The notes beneath the pieces were generated by a model, which saw only the letters and a program-made list of their open reading frames with translations, was not told the origin of the DNA and made no database searches. The position numbers were made by a program, and so were the translations under genes. This document shows, piece by piece, positions 7,599-13,963 of a DNA stretch of 17,265 nucleotides; within the stretch, counting starts at the first letter, position 1; each line of letters begins with the position of its first letter. Source of the stretch: an uncultured bacterium (GTDB taxonomy: Bacteria; Bacillota; Clostridia; Lachnospirales; Lachnospiraceae); assembly GCA_905214365.1 (NCBI GenBank), contig CAJMMH010000019.1, positions 1 through 17,265 on the forward strand, written 5' to 3'.

Positions 7599-7705
7599 GT
7601 TTGGCTCTCCAGACACACACTGTCTGCCGCAGCGGGACGCATGTTTGCCCGACTGCAGGATACGTCTGCCCGCGGGCAGAAAGCTCCAGAAAGGATGAAA
7701 TACCA

Positions 7706-9472
7706 ATGCAGGGACGTACACACAATTGCGGCCAGCTGAGACTGGCCAATGTCGGCGAGGAAGTAAAGCTTGTCGGCTGGTATGAAAACCTCCGTAAGGT
7801 CAGCAAAAATCTGGGATTTATGATTCTCAGAGATTTTTACGGAACCACTCAGATCGTAGTAGAAACCGAGGATATCATGGAACAATTGTCCTCCATCAAC
7901 TACGAGTCTACCATTGAAATCACCGGAACCGTGCGCGAGCGCAGCTCCAAGAACCCGAACCTTCCGACCGGAGAGATCGAGGTTGTTCCGAAGACACTGA
8001 CCGTTCTCGGAAAGTGCCGCTACAACGAGCTTCCGTTCCAGATTAACCACTCCAAGGATGCGGATGAAAATGTCCGTCTGAAGTATCGTTATCTGGATCT
8101 GAGAAACCCGGAAGTTAAGTCCAAGATCGTACTGCGCAGCAAGGTTGTCGCTGATCTGCGCGCTTCCATGATCGCTCACGATTTTATGGAAATCACCACC
8201 CCGATCCTGACCTGCTCTTCTCCGGAAGGCGCGAGAGATTATCTGGTTCCGGCAAGAAACCATCCAGGCAAGTTCTATGCGCTTCCGCAGGCTCCGCAGC
8301 AGTTCAAGCAGCTGCTGATGACCTCCGGCTTTGACCGTTATTTCCAGATTGCTCCTTGCTTCCGTGATGAAGACGCAAGAGCAGACCGTTCTCCGGGTGA
8401 GTTCTATCAGTTGGATATGGAAATGGCTTTCGCAGATCAGGAAGATGTTTTCGCAATCCTTGAGGAAGTGCTTCCGCCGATCTTCGCAAAGTACGGTATC
8501 TACCACGAAGCTTCCAAGCCTCCGTTCAAGAGAATCCCGTATCTGGAAGCAATGGACAAGTACGGCTCCGATAAGCCGGATCTGCGTATCAGCCTTCTTG
8601 TTCAGGACGCTACCGAGGTTCTTGCTGACTGTGGTTTCGGTCCGTTTGCAGGAAATAAGGTAAAGGCTGTTGTTGCTGAAAACTTCAAGGGCACCAGAAA
8701 GCAGATCGACAAGATGTGCGCGGATGTTGAAGTTGTCAGCGGTCAGAAGGCTTACTGGTTCCGTCTGGATGACAAGGGCGAGCTGACCGGCGGCATTTCC
8801 AAGTTTGTACAGGAGCACAAGGATGCGGTTGTCAATGCTCTCAGCCTGAAGGCTGGCGATTTTGTTGCTCTGTGTGCAGGCGATCTGAAGACTGCTCAGA
8901 AGACCGCAGGCGTAATCCGCAAGACACTTGGCGCTTCCTTCGACGGCTACATGAAGAAAGACTGCTATGAGTTCTGCTGGGTTGTTGACTTCCCAATGTA
9001 TGAAATCGGCGAGGAATCCGGCGAGCTGGAGTTCTGCCACAATCCATTCTCCATGCCGCAGGGCGGTCTGAACGCGCTTGAAACCATGAACCCGCTCGAC
9101 ATCCTTGCTTACCAGTATGACCTTGTCTGCAACGGCGTTGAGCTTTCTTCCGGCGCTGTCCGCAACCACGATCCGGAAATCATGGTTAAGGCGTTTGAGC
9201 TTGTCGGCCTCGGCGAGGACGATGTAAAGGCCAAGTTCCCGGCTATGTACAATGCGTTCTGCTACGGCGCTCCGCCGCACGCAGGAATTGCTCCTGGTGT
9301 TGACCGTATGGTTATGCTGATTGCCGGTGAAGAGAGCATCCGCGAGATCATTCCGTTCCCGATGAACAAGAACGCGCAGGACGTTATGATGGGCGCTCCG
9401 GCATCTGTCAGTGAAAAGCAGCTGGCTGATGTTCATATCCAGATCGTTTCTGAGAAAAAGGATCATGAATAA
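7706..9472 (+). CDS. aspS: Aspartyl-tRNA synthetase
   Basis: A 588-residue class II synthetase that charges tRNA-Asp (tRNA-Asn as well if non-discriminating). It has an OB-fold anticodon-binding domain (about 1-105) and LKYRYLDLR at 125-133. Class II motif 1 lies around MEITTPILT (161-169), followed by SPEGARDYLVP and the flipping-loop region FYALPQAPQQFKQLLM. Motif 2 is FRDEDARADR (219-228) with YQLDMEM, then an inserted GAD domain (about 290-420), and motif 3 is HAGIAPGVDR (ending at 534). The start at 7706 follows AAGGA by about 10 bases and gives the normal N-terminus MQGRTHNCGQL; an extension back to 7565 would translate the terminator. The OB domain lacks the common RRRD(H/L)G motif (here ENLRKVSKNLG), and motif 3 plus the C-terminus resemble alphaproteobacterial-type AspRS. 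Whether it discriminates Asp from Asn tRNA cannot be told. Confidence 0.95.
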   Translation: MQGRTHNCGQLRLANVGEEVKLVGWYENLRKVSKNLGFMILRDFYGTTQIVVETEDIMEQLSSINYESTIEITGTVRERSSKNPNLPTGEIEVVPKTLTVLGKCRYNELPFQINHSKDADENVRLKYRYLDLRNPEVKSKIVLRSKVVADLRASMIAHDFMEITTPILTCSSPEGARDYLVPARNHPGKFYALPQAPQQFKQLLMTSGFDRYFQIAPCFRDEDARADRSPGEFYQLDMEMAFADQEDVFAILEEVLPPIFAKYGIYHEASKPPFKRIPYLEAMDKYGSDKPDLRISLLVQDATEVLADCGFGPFAGNKVKAVVAENFKGTRKQIDKMCADVEVVSGQKAYWFRLDDKGELTGGISKFVQEHKDAVVNALSLKAGDFVALCAGDLKTAQKTAGVIRKTLGASFDGYMKKDCYEFCWVVDFPMYEIGEESGELEFCHNPFSMPQGGLNALETMNPLDILAYQYDLVCNGVELSSGAVRNHDPEIMVKAFELVGLGEDDVKAKFPAMYNAFCYGAPPHAGIAPGVDRMVMLIAGEESIREIIPFPMNKNAQDVMMGAPASVSEKQLADVHIQIVSEKKDHE

Positions 9473-9485
9473 TTCAAGTTTATAA

Positions 9486-9540
9486 AACAGCGGCCCGCCG
9501 CACAGTTTAGATCTGTGCGGCAAGCCGCTGTTGTCCGTTT
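9486..9540 (+). terminator. Terminator after aspS, probably bidirectional
   Basis: AACAGCGGC (9486-9494) pairs with GCCGCTGTT (9524-9532), and GCCGCACAG (9497-9505) with CTGTGCGGC (9513-9521). The result is 18 bp with a 2x2 internal loop. The plus-strand T tract is weak (TTGTCCGTTTT); the minus-strand side has TTTTATA. It lies between two convergent genes and could stop both. Confidence 0.75.
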
Positions 9541-9560
9541 TAGAGCGTGTTTGAAAAGGC
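9540..9560. repeat. Copy 1 of a 21-bp repeat with core CGTGTTTGAAAA
   Basis: This stretch matches 11924-11944 at 19 of 21 positions, in the same orientation; both differences are A/G. It starts directly after the aspS terminator and ends one base before the stop codon of the minus-strand kinase-like gene. Confidence 0.6.
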
Positions 9561-9561
9561 T

Positions 9562-10163
9562 TTAATCCCCTTCCATCGTTTCCTCCAGAATATTCAGACA
9601 GGTCTTCATTGACGCTTCAAATTCCTCGTCATTATTGTTTTTAAAAAGGATCAGATCATCCTTTACCTTTGGATCATCCAGATTTTCCGGAATTGAAAAA
9701 TTACATCCGGAAATATACTCATCCCAATGTGCCAACTTCCATGTGTTACGATCAGAATTTCTGGCAATCATGCGCCGATGCACCACTTCCGGAGACGTTT
9801 CTACCCAGATCACAACCAGTGTCGCGTTTTCTCTGCCAGCTTCGCGCGCAGCTGATCAATATAATTCATATCCCGGATTTCTCTGGTAAAAGGCGCATTA
9901 ATCAATACAATATCATCATAATCCAGTGCTTCCAGCGCAAGATCTACCACGCATTCATACTCATAATTCCGGATATTATCCTCAAAAAACTGGCTGCTTC
10001 TGTCATACGGCTGCCCTGCCACTCGGAAAATCTGTTTGGACAGCGAAATCAACGTATCCTTATCCAGGTGAACGACATGTTTCAGACGTTTCGCCAGCTC
10101 CTTTGAGATATAAGTTTTTCCGCATGCCGGCGGTGAAGTTACAAGAATCAGTTTCTTTACCAT
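9562..10163 (-). pseudogene. P-loop kinase-like ATP-binding protein, disrupted by a frameshift
   Basis: Two adjacent frames on the minus strand make one protein. The first (10163-9810, 117 aa, AAAGGAGGA just upstream) begins MVKKLILVTSPPACGKT, a Walker A-like loop with Ser in place of the first Gly, and contains DKDTLI and INAPFTREIRD, as in AAA_33/zeta-type small kinases. It ends at a TGA soon after LAEK. The second frame continues with ATLVVIWVETSPEVVHRRM and WKLAHWDEYI through to 9562. Adding one A to the AAAA run at 9827-9830 restores a continuous protein of about 200 aa. A recent loss of function or a sequencing error is likelier than programmed shifting. It follows the aldo/keto reductase gene by about 60 bases. 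The substrate is unknown. Confidence 0.8.
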
Positions 10164-10224
10164 TTTCTCTTCCTCCTTTGCCTTTTCGCCCGCACTATAC
10201 CACCGGGATTTGTAAATGGCCTTA

Positions 10225-11214
10225 TCAGCCGCAGATTTCATCGATCTTCCTGCGCTCTTCTTCAGTAAACGCCGGAGCATTGAGCATGCCAAGATTATCC
10301 AGAATCTGAGATGGTCTGGACGCGCCGATCAGAACACTGGTGATATCATTATCACGCTGAATCCACGCAAGTGCCATCTGTGCCAGGCTTTCACCGCGGT
10401 TCTTTGCAATCTCATTGAGCGCGCGTACCTTTGCAAGTGTTTCCTCTGTTATTGCGTTTTCCTTCAGGAATCTTCCGTCTGTACGGATACGGCTGTCCTC
10501 CGGGATTCCGTGCAGATAACGGTCAGTCAGCAGTCCCTGTGCCAACGGGCAGAAGGTAATAACGCCAATGCCATTCTTTGCCGCATAATCCTTCAGACCA
10601 TCCTTCTCGATCGTACGGTCAAACAAGGAATACTTGCGCTGATTGATGATGAACGGAGTTCCCATCTCATGGAACAGCTTCGCAATGGCAATCGTCTGCT
10701 CCTTATTGTAATTGGAAATACCGATATAAAGAGCCTTTCCGCTTTTTACGATTCCGTCCAGCGCTCTTGCGGTCTCTTCCAACGGAGTCTCCGGATCCGG
10801 TCTGTGATGATAATAAATATCAACATAATCCAGGCCCATTCTCTTCAGGCTCTGATCCAGGCTGGCTACCAGATACTTCTTGCTGCCGCCGTCACCGTAA
10901 GGGCCCTGCCACATATCATAGCCTGCCTTTGTGGAAATTACCAACTCATCACGGTATACACCAAGGCTCTTCTTTAAAATGCGTCCGAAGCTTTCCTCTG
11001 CCGCTCCGTAAACCGGTCCGTAGTTATTTGCCAGATCAAAATGTGTGATTCCGTTGTCAAATGCAGTTTCACACATGTTCATCATGTTATCGAAATTGCC
11101 GTTTGATCCGAAATTGTGCCACAGTCCCAGAGAAACTGCCGGCAACTTCAGACCACTCGCACCGCAGCGGTTATACTTCATCGTCTCATAACGCTTTTCG
11201 TTTGCTGTATACAT
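10225..11214 (-). CDS. Aldo/keto reductase, YghZ/Gpr (L-glyceraldehyde 3-phosphate reductase) type
   Basis: A 329-residue NADPH-dependent reductase very like E. coli YghZ (Gpr) along its whole length, for example SLGLWHNFG, THFDLANNYGP, ISTKAGYDMW and SLDQSLKRMGL. The catalytic tetrad is Asp60, Tyr65, Lys96 and His137. The cofactor region carries SVLIGASRPSQI near the C-terminus. The E. coli enzyme reduces L-glyceraldehyde 3-phosphate and methylglyoxal, so a role in detoxifying reactive aldehydes is likely here. AGGAGGGAG lies 6 bases before the ATG. Its promoter has the MerR-type 19-bp spacer and faces the divergent merR gene, so aldehyde or electrophile induction is plausible. Confidence 0.93.
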   Translation of the reverse strand: MYTANEKRYETMKYNRCGASGLKLPAVSLGLWHNFGSNGNFDNMMNMCETAFDNGITHFDLANNYGPVYGAAEESFGRILKKSLGVYRDELVISTKAGYDMWQGPYGDGGSKKYLVASLDQSLKRMGLDYVDIYYHHRPDPETPLEETARALDGIVKSGKALYIGISNYNKEQTIAIAKLFHEMGTPFIINQRKYSLFDRTIEKDGLKDYAAKNGIGVITFCPLAQGLLTDRYLHGIPEDSRIRTDGRFLKENAITEETLAKVRALNEIAKNRGESLAQMALAWIQRDNDITSVLIGASRPSQILDNLGMLNAPAFTEEERRKIDEICG

Positions 11215-11273
11215 TGTTTGCTCCCTCCTGGTTTTTCGCGGAAAGCATTGCTTCCTTCTGCATTCCGTGATAT

Positions 11274-11416
11274 GCTTAGTTACTGTTCACGCTTCGCGCA
11301 AACAGTAACGGATCTCGCCGATGCTTCGCATACAGAATCGACAAAATCCCACTACCGCTACTTTACCTTACGGAATTCTCAGTTCAGAAAATTCCTGCCA
11401 TGAACTGTAACTACGC
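11274..11416. repeat. 143-bp element with 18-bp inverted ends (MITE/REP-like)
   Basis: The left end (11274-11291, GCTTAGTTACTGTTCACG) and the inverted right end (11399-11416) agree at 15 of 18 positions. Inside are a perfect 9-bp hairpin GTTACTGTT/AACAGTAAC (11279-11287 with 11301-11309) and a smaller GGAATT/AATTCC hairpin near 11381-11398. It has no coding capacity, and I see no clear target-site duplication. It occupies most of the 5' leader of the aldo/keto reductase transcript, ending three bases from the promoter -10 box. Confidence 0.55.
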
Positions 11417-11418
11417 TT

Positions 11419-11449
11419 ACTCTATCACTTCAAGTTAGCTTGAAGTCAA
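11419..11449 (-). promoter_or_regulatory. MerR-type promoter and operator of the aldo/keto reductase gene
   Basis: On the minus strand, TTGACT (11449-11444) and TAGAGT (11424-11419) are separated by 19 bases, the overlong spacing typical of MerR-activated promoters. The spacer is filled by a perfect dyad ACTTCAAG-TTAG-CTTGAAGT (11427-11446). Transcription would start near 11412 and run left into the reductase gene through a leader of about 200 bases. The divergent merR gene starts 55 bases to the right and is likely to be controlled from the same site. Confidence 0.85.
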
Positions 11450-11504
11450 TAGCATTTTAAAATTTTCCGATAAAAGAAATTGGCAGCACTCGAAAGGACT
11501 TTTT

Positions 11505-11927
11505 ATGGATCAGGAAAAAACTTATACCATCCGCCAGATCTCCGAGCAGTTCGGACTTCCGGCTTCCACACTCCGCTATTATGAAGACCTCGGCCTTCTT
11601 ACTGACGTCATCCACACCGCCTCCGGCTCCCGCATTTACACGCAGCAGCACATTGACCGTCTGAACGGCATTCTCTGCTTTAAGCGAACCGGATTATCCA
11701 TCGCGAAAATCCAGCAATATTATCAGTATGAAGCGGATCTTGACACTCATGCCAGCGATATCAGCCAGATGATGGTCGATCACGAACAGGATATCCTGCG
11801 GCAGATTCACGAACTGGAGCTTGACTTGCTCCATATCCGCGATAAAGTCACCTACTATGCCGAAGTCGAACGCGCAGTCAAAGCCAAAGAACACGTCCCA
11901 ACCTGGCGGGAATTTTTCGGGGATTAG
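11505..11927 (+). CDS. MerR-family transcriptional regulator
   Basis: A 140-residue regulator. The winged helix-turn-helix (about 6-75) has YTIRQISEQFGLPASTLRYYEDLGLL and SGSRIYTQQHIDRLN. A long dimerisation coiled coil (about 85-125) follows, and the C-terminus ends WREFFGD. There is no Cys in the effector region, so it is not a metal or thiol sensor of the classical type; it resembles the aldehyde/drug-responsive small MerR proteins. The start follows AAAGGA by about 6 bases. It faces the aldo/keto reductase across a 19-bp-spacer promoter, which it probably activates. Its stop codon overlaps that of the convergent unknown gene by 4 bases, inside the 21-bp repeat. Confidence 0.92.
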   Translation: MDQEKTYTIRQISEQFGLPASTLRYYEDLGLLTDVIHTASGSRIYTQQHIDRLNGILCFKRTGLSIAKIQQYYQYEADLDTHASDISQMMVDHEQDILRQIHELELDLLHIRDKVTYYAEVERAVKAKEHVPTWREFFGD

Positions 11928-11944
11928 AACGTGTTTGAAAAAGC
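11924..11944. repeat. Copy 2 of the 21-bp repeat, carrying two convergent stop codons
   Basis: This copy has the core CGTGTTTGAAAA and matches 9540-9560 at 19 of 21 bases. Its first four bases TTAG contain the TAG stop of merR on the plus strand and the TAA stop of the unknown gene on the minus strand. On the minus strand it encodes the last residues AFSNTF of that protein. Confidence 0.6.
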
Positions 11945-12964
11945 ATTCCCTCCATATTCTTTATCAATCCGCTCAATCATCACCTTCCGGTTGAGCGGAC
12001 CATTTTTCCAAATCATCAAATATACCTGCAGTCCAACTCCATCATCCCCTATGGTAAACGGCTCTTCCCGCAGGATATCCGCCCGGACTCCCTTCTGTGC
12101 CAATCTGCGCTTCTTTTCTTCCGCCTGCCGCAAAAGCGATTTTCGCTTCCGGTCTGTTTCTTTTCCAAAGGAACGATCCGGGTATCCGGCACTTGCTTCC
12201 CTCAAAGCTTCCGCAATCAAATCAACTGCCTTTGCGTGTACGCGCCGATGCAGAAGCCCCGCTACCCGCTTTGCCAAAAATGAATTGGGTGCAGCCGCAT
12301 ACAGCCGGATATTTTTGATCAGCTCGGTATCTCCCGCATTCGCGGCAAATTCCTCCATGACCCGCACCGCGTCTCCCGACGGCATCCACGGCTCATCGCT
12401 GTCTCCCGGAACAATGTATTGCTTCGGAACCGCCGGCCAGCAAAGATAATTCAACGGTGGGAAGTCCGCAAGATTCGCCAACTTCCTTTCCAGTTCTGTA
12501 CAATACACATCGCCGAGATATTTCTTCTTATCCCGCAGGATTGCAATCTGATACTCCATAACCCGCAGATACTCGTACTCCGGAACCCAGAAATGCCCGA
12601 TTTCTCCATAATTATACAGATGCACTTCCAGCTCCAGCGACTGGAAAAACAGCGTCACAACCGAATCCCCCTGCCAGACAGAAAGGGCATATTCCTGTCC
12701 CTCCTGACTCAGCGTTGCTTCCAATTCACCTTCATAATCCTTCCGATATGTTCCCGTCATCCGCACACGCTGAAACACCAGAAAGCTTTCCACCGCATCA
12801 TTCATCAGGTACACCAGGCGCAGGGAATCAAATGTCCGGTTGAAATCTGTGTCTGACTTTGTTTTCTCACTGGCCTTGCCTGCCGGCTCCGGCAGCAGCA
12901 ATTCAAACTGATCCTGCGCAAGAAGTTCCTGCAGCAGTTCTATGGTATTTATCTTACTTTTCAC
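11924..12964 (-). CDS. Protein of unknown function (346 aa)
   Basis: I cannot name the family with confidence. The protein is soluble, with no signal peptide or membrane segment. The N-terminal half is acidic and beta-rich with many aromatic residues (about 40-160, including HLYNYGEIGHFWVPEYEYLRV); a Pro/Trp-rich stretch follows (PPLNYLCWPAVPKQYIVPGD). The C-terminal half is helical and basic (about 210-300), ending IDKEYGGNAFSNTF. The start is GTG, chosen because AGAGG stands 8 bases upstream. It follows cas2e on the same strand by 120 bases, but its base composition is like the chromosomal genes rather than the AT-rich cas genes, so a CRISPR role is not supported. Its last six codons lie inside a 21-bp repeat, so the native C-terminus may have been changed. 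Confidence 0.75.
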   Translation of the reverse strand: MKSKINTIELLQELLAQDQFELLLPEPAGKASEKTKSDTDFNRTFDSLRLVYLMNDAVESFLVFQRVRMTGTYRKDYEGELEATLSQEGQEYALSVWQGDSVVTLFFQSLELEVHLYNYGEIGHFWVPEYEYLRVMEYQIAILRDKKKYLGDVYCTELERKLANLADFPPLNYLCWPAVPKQYIVPGDSDEPWMPSGDAVRVMEEFAANAGDTELIKNIRLYAAAPNSFLAKRVAGLLHRRVHAKAVDLIAEALREASAGYPDRSFGKETDRKRKSLLRQAEEKKRRLAQKGVRADILREEPFTIGDDGVGLQVYLMIWKNGPLNRKVMIERIDKEYGGNAFSNTF

Positions 12965-13084
12965 TATTCTTACCTCTGTAAATGCAAGAGTATATGTTAT
13001 TTTCTATCCATAATCGTTGCCTTATATCCTCATAACCAAATCAAGGGACTTTACAGCAATATTGGGTAATCTACCGTATAAATA
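12965..13084. other. AT-rich gap after cas2e with no CRISPR array
   Basis: Type I-E loci often carry the leader and repeat array directly after cas2. This 120-base gap has no repeated unit and no type I-E-like repeat hairpin. The only structure seen is a weak interrupted hairpin (AATATT...GGTA-TACC...AATATT, about 13053-13084) without a T tract. The upstream region of the unknown gene has a TATACT box at about 12990 with no good -35. It marks the change from AT-rich cas genes to chromosome-like composition. Confidence 0.6.
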
Positions 13085-13963
13085 TTACTCAAAATCTTTT
13101 AGTTTTTCATACACACGATGAATCAGATAACAATCATCCAATGCCCGATGCTTTTGTTCCTCTAGTCCAAAACTACGTGAAACCGTTTCTAACTTATAGT
13201 CTCGTACATCATCTAACTTCTTCTTTGCAAGCTTTATTGCATCTTCTGTTGGGTTAGCAATCATTTGTTTTCCACATTTTTTACAGGCATTCTGAATGAA
13301 CGATAAATCAAACGAAATATTATATCCGATTAGTTTCCCATTTCCTATAAACTCCAGAAATTCACTTAAAGCAGCCGAAAGTTCCAAACCATCTTTCTCC
13401 AGTTCCTCCTGTGTAATTCCTGTTAGCTTCATAATATTTCCTGGCAATACCTTTTCTGTATCAATCAGTGCCGTAAATGAATCTGCTGGCATCCGGTCAA
13501 TTATCTTTAATGCTGCTAATTCAATAATCTCATCCTCTCCGCATCTTAATCCAGTTGTTTCTATATCAATAACAATATACTGTTTCCCCGTCTGATTTTG
13601 TTTTTTATTATACTTTTTAGCCATAGAACTATGATAATAATTGCCTGCTTTACTGCGATATGGAGATTTCGACACTTCCTCCGTCTGTTCCATCAACGGC
13701 CGTTTCATCAATGTGATTCCATCAAAATCTATTGGTTTCCATGCACTATTATGAACACGAAATTCCATATGCTGTTCGCCACTGGAACTATAAACCATAG
13801 TGGCCTTTCCAGTTGCAAGATTTTCACACACGCGCTCCCACAAACCATCTCTAACCCGCGCGCTTAAATTTCCCACATATACTCCCGTATTGATTTCACA
13901 CAGCCATTTTGAAAGATCTCCCCGCAGTTTCGGAGGACAGCTCGTTAATGTTATTACAATCAC
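13085..13963 (-). CDS. cas2: Cas2e fused to a DEDDh (DnaQ-like) 3'-5' exonuclease
   Basis: A 292-residue adaptation protein. Residues 1-95 are Cas2 of type I-E (CPPKLRGDLSKWL, INTGVYVGNLSARVRDGLWE); about 97-125 is a basic, Gln/Asn-rich linker; 127-290 is a DnaQ-type exonuclease. All DEDDh residues are present: Asp133 and Glu135 in DIETTG, Asp219 in YNISFD, and His272 and Asp277 in HRALDD. Cas2 dimerises between two Cas1 dimers to integrate spacers, and fused exonuclease domains (known from Streptococcus and Megasphaera I-E systems) trim the 3' ends of prespacers. I place the start at the GTG at 13963, which overlaps the cas1 TGA as GTGA and has AGAGG just upstream; the earlier ATG at 14023 would overlap cas1 by 64 bases. 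No separate dnaQ gene is seen nearby. Confidence 0.93.
   Translation of the reverse strand: MIVITLTSCPPKLRGDLSKWLCEINTGVYVGNLSARVRDGLWERVCENLATGKATMVYSSSGEQHMEFRVHNSAWKPIDFDGITLMKRPLMEQTEEVSKSPYRSKAGNYYHSSMAKKYNKKQNQTGKQYIVIDIETTGLRCGEDEIIELAALKIIDRMPADSFTALIDTEKVLPGNIMKLTGITQEELEKDGLELSAALSEFLEFIGNGKLIGYNISFDLSFIQNACKKCGKQMIANPTEDAIKLAKKKLDDVRDYKLETVSRSFGLEEQKHRALDDCYLIHRVYEKLKDFE

Noticed and set aside
7565..7705. N-terminal extension of aspS back to 7565
   Set aside because: The extension would translate the attenuator terminator itself and resembles no AspRS; the ATG at 7706 has a ribosome binding site and the normal N-terminus.
7408..7705. T-box riboswitch in the aspS leader
   Set aside because: I looked for the conserved antiterminator core (TGGNACCGCG type) before the terminator and did not find it, whereas a leader peptide with Asp codons is present.
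7505..9523. A 672-codon open frame on the minus strand opposite aspS
   Set aside because: It lies fully antisense to a clear aspartyl-tRNA synthetase, matches no protein family I know, and has the composition expected of a shadow frame created by biased codon use.
9810..9840. Programmed -1 frameshift in the kinase-like gene
   Set aside because: The codons at the junction (GAG AAA ACG) do not allow good re-pairing of both tRNAs, and no stimulatory hairpin or internal Shine-Dalgarno is evident; a single-base deletion is simpler.
10216..10977. A 253-codon plus-strand frame opposite the aldo/keto reductase gene
   Set aside because: It is antisense to a gene with near full-length similarity to YghZ and lacks any recognisable domain or ribosome binding site.
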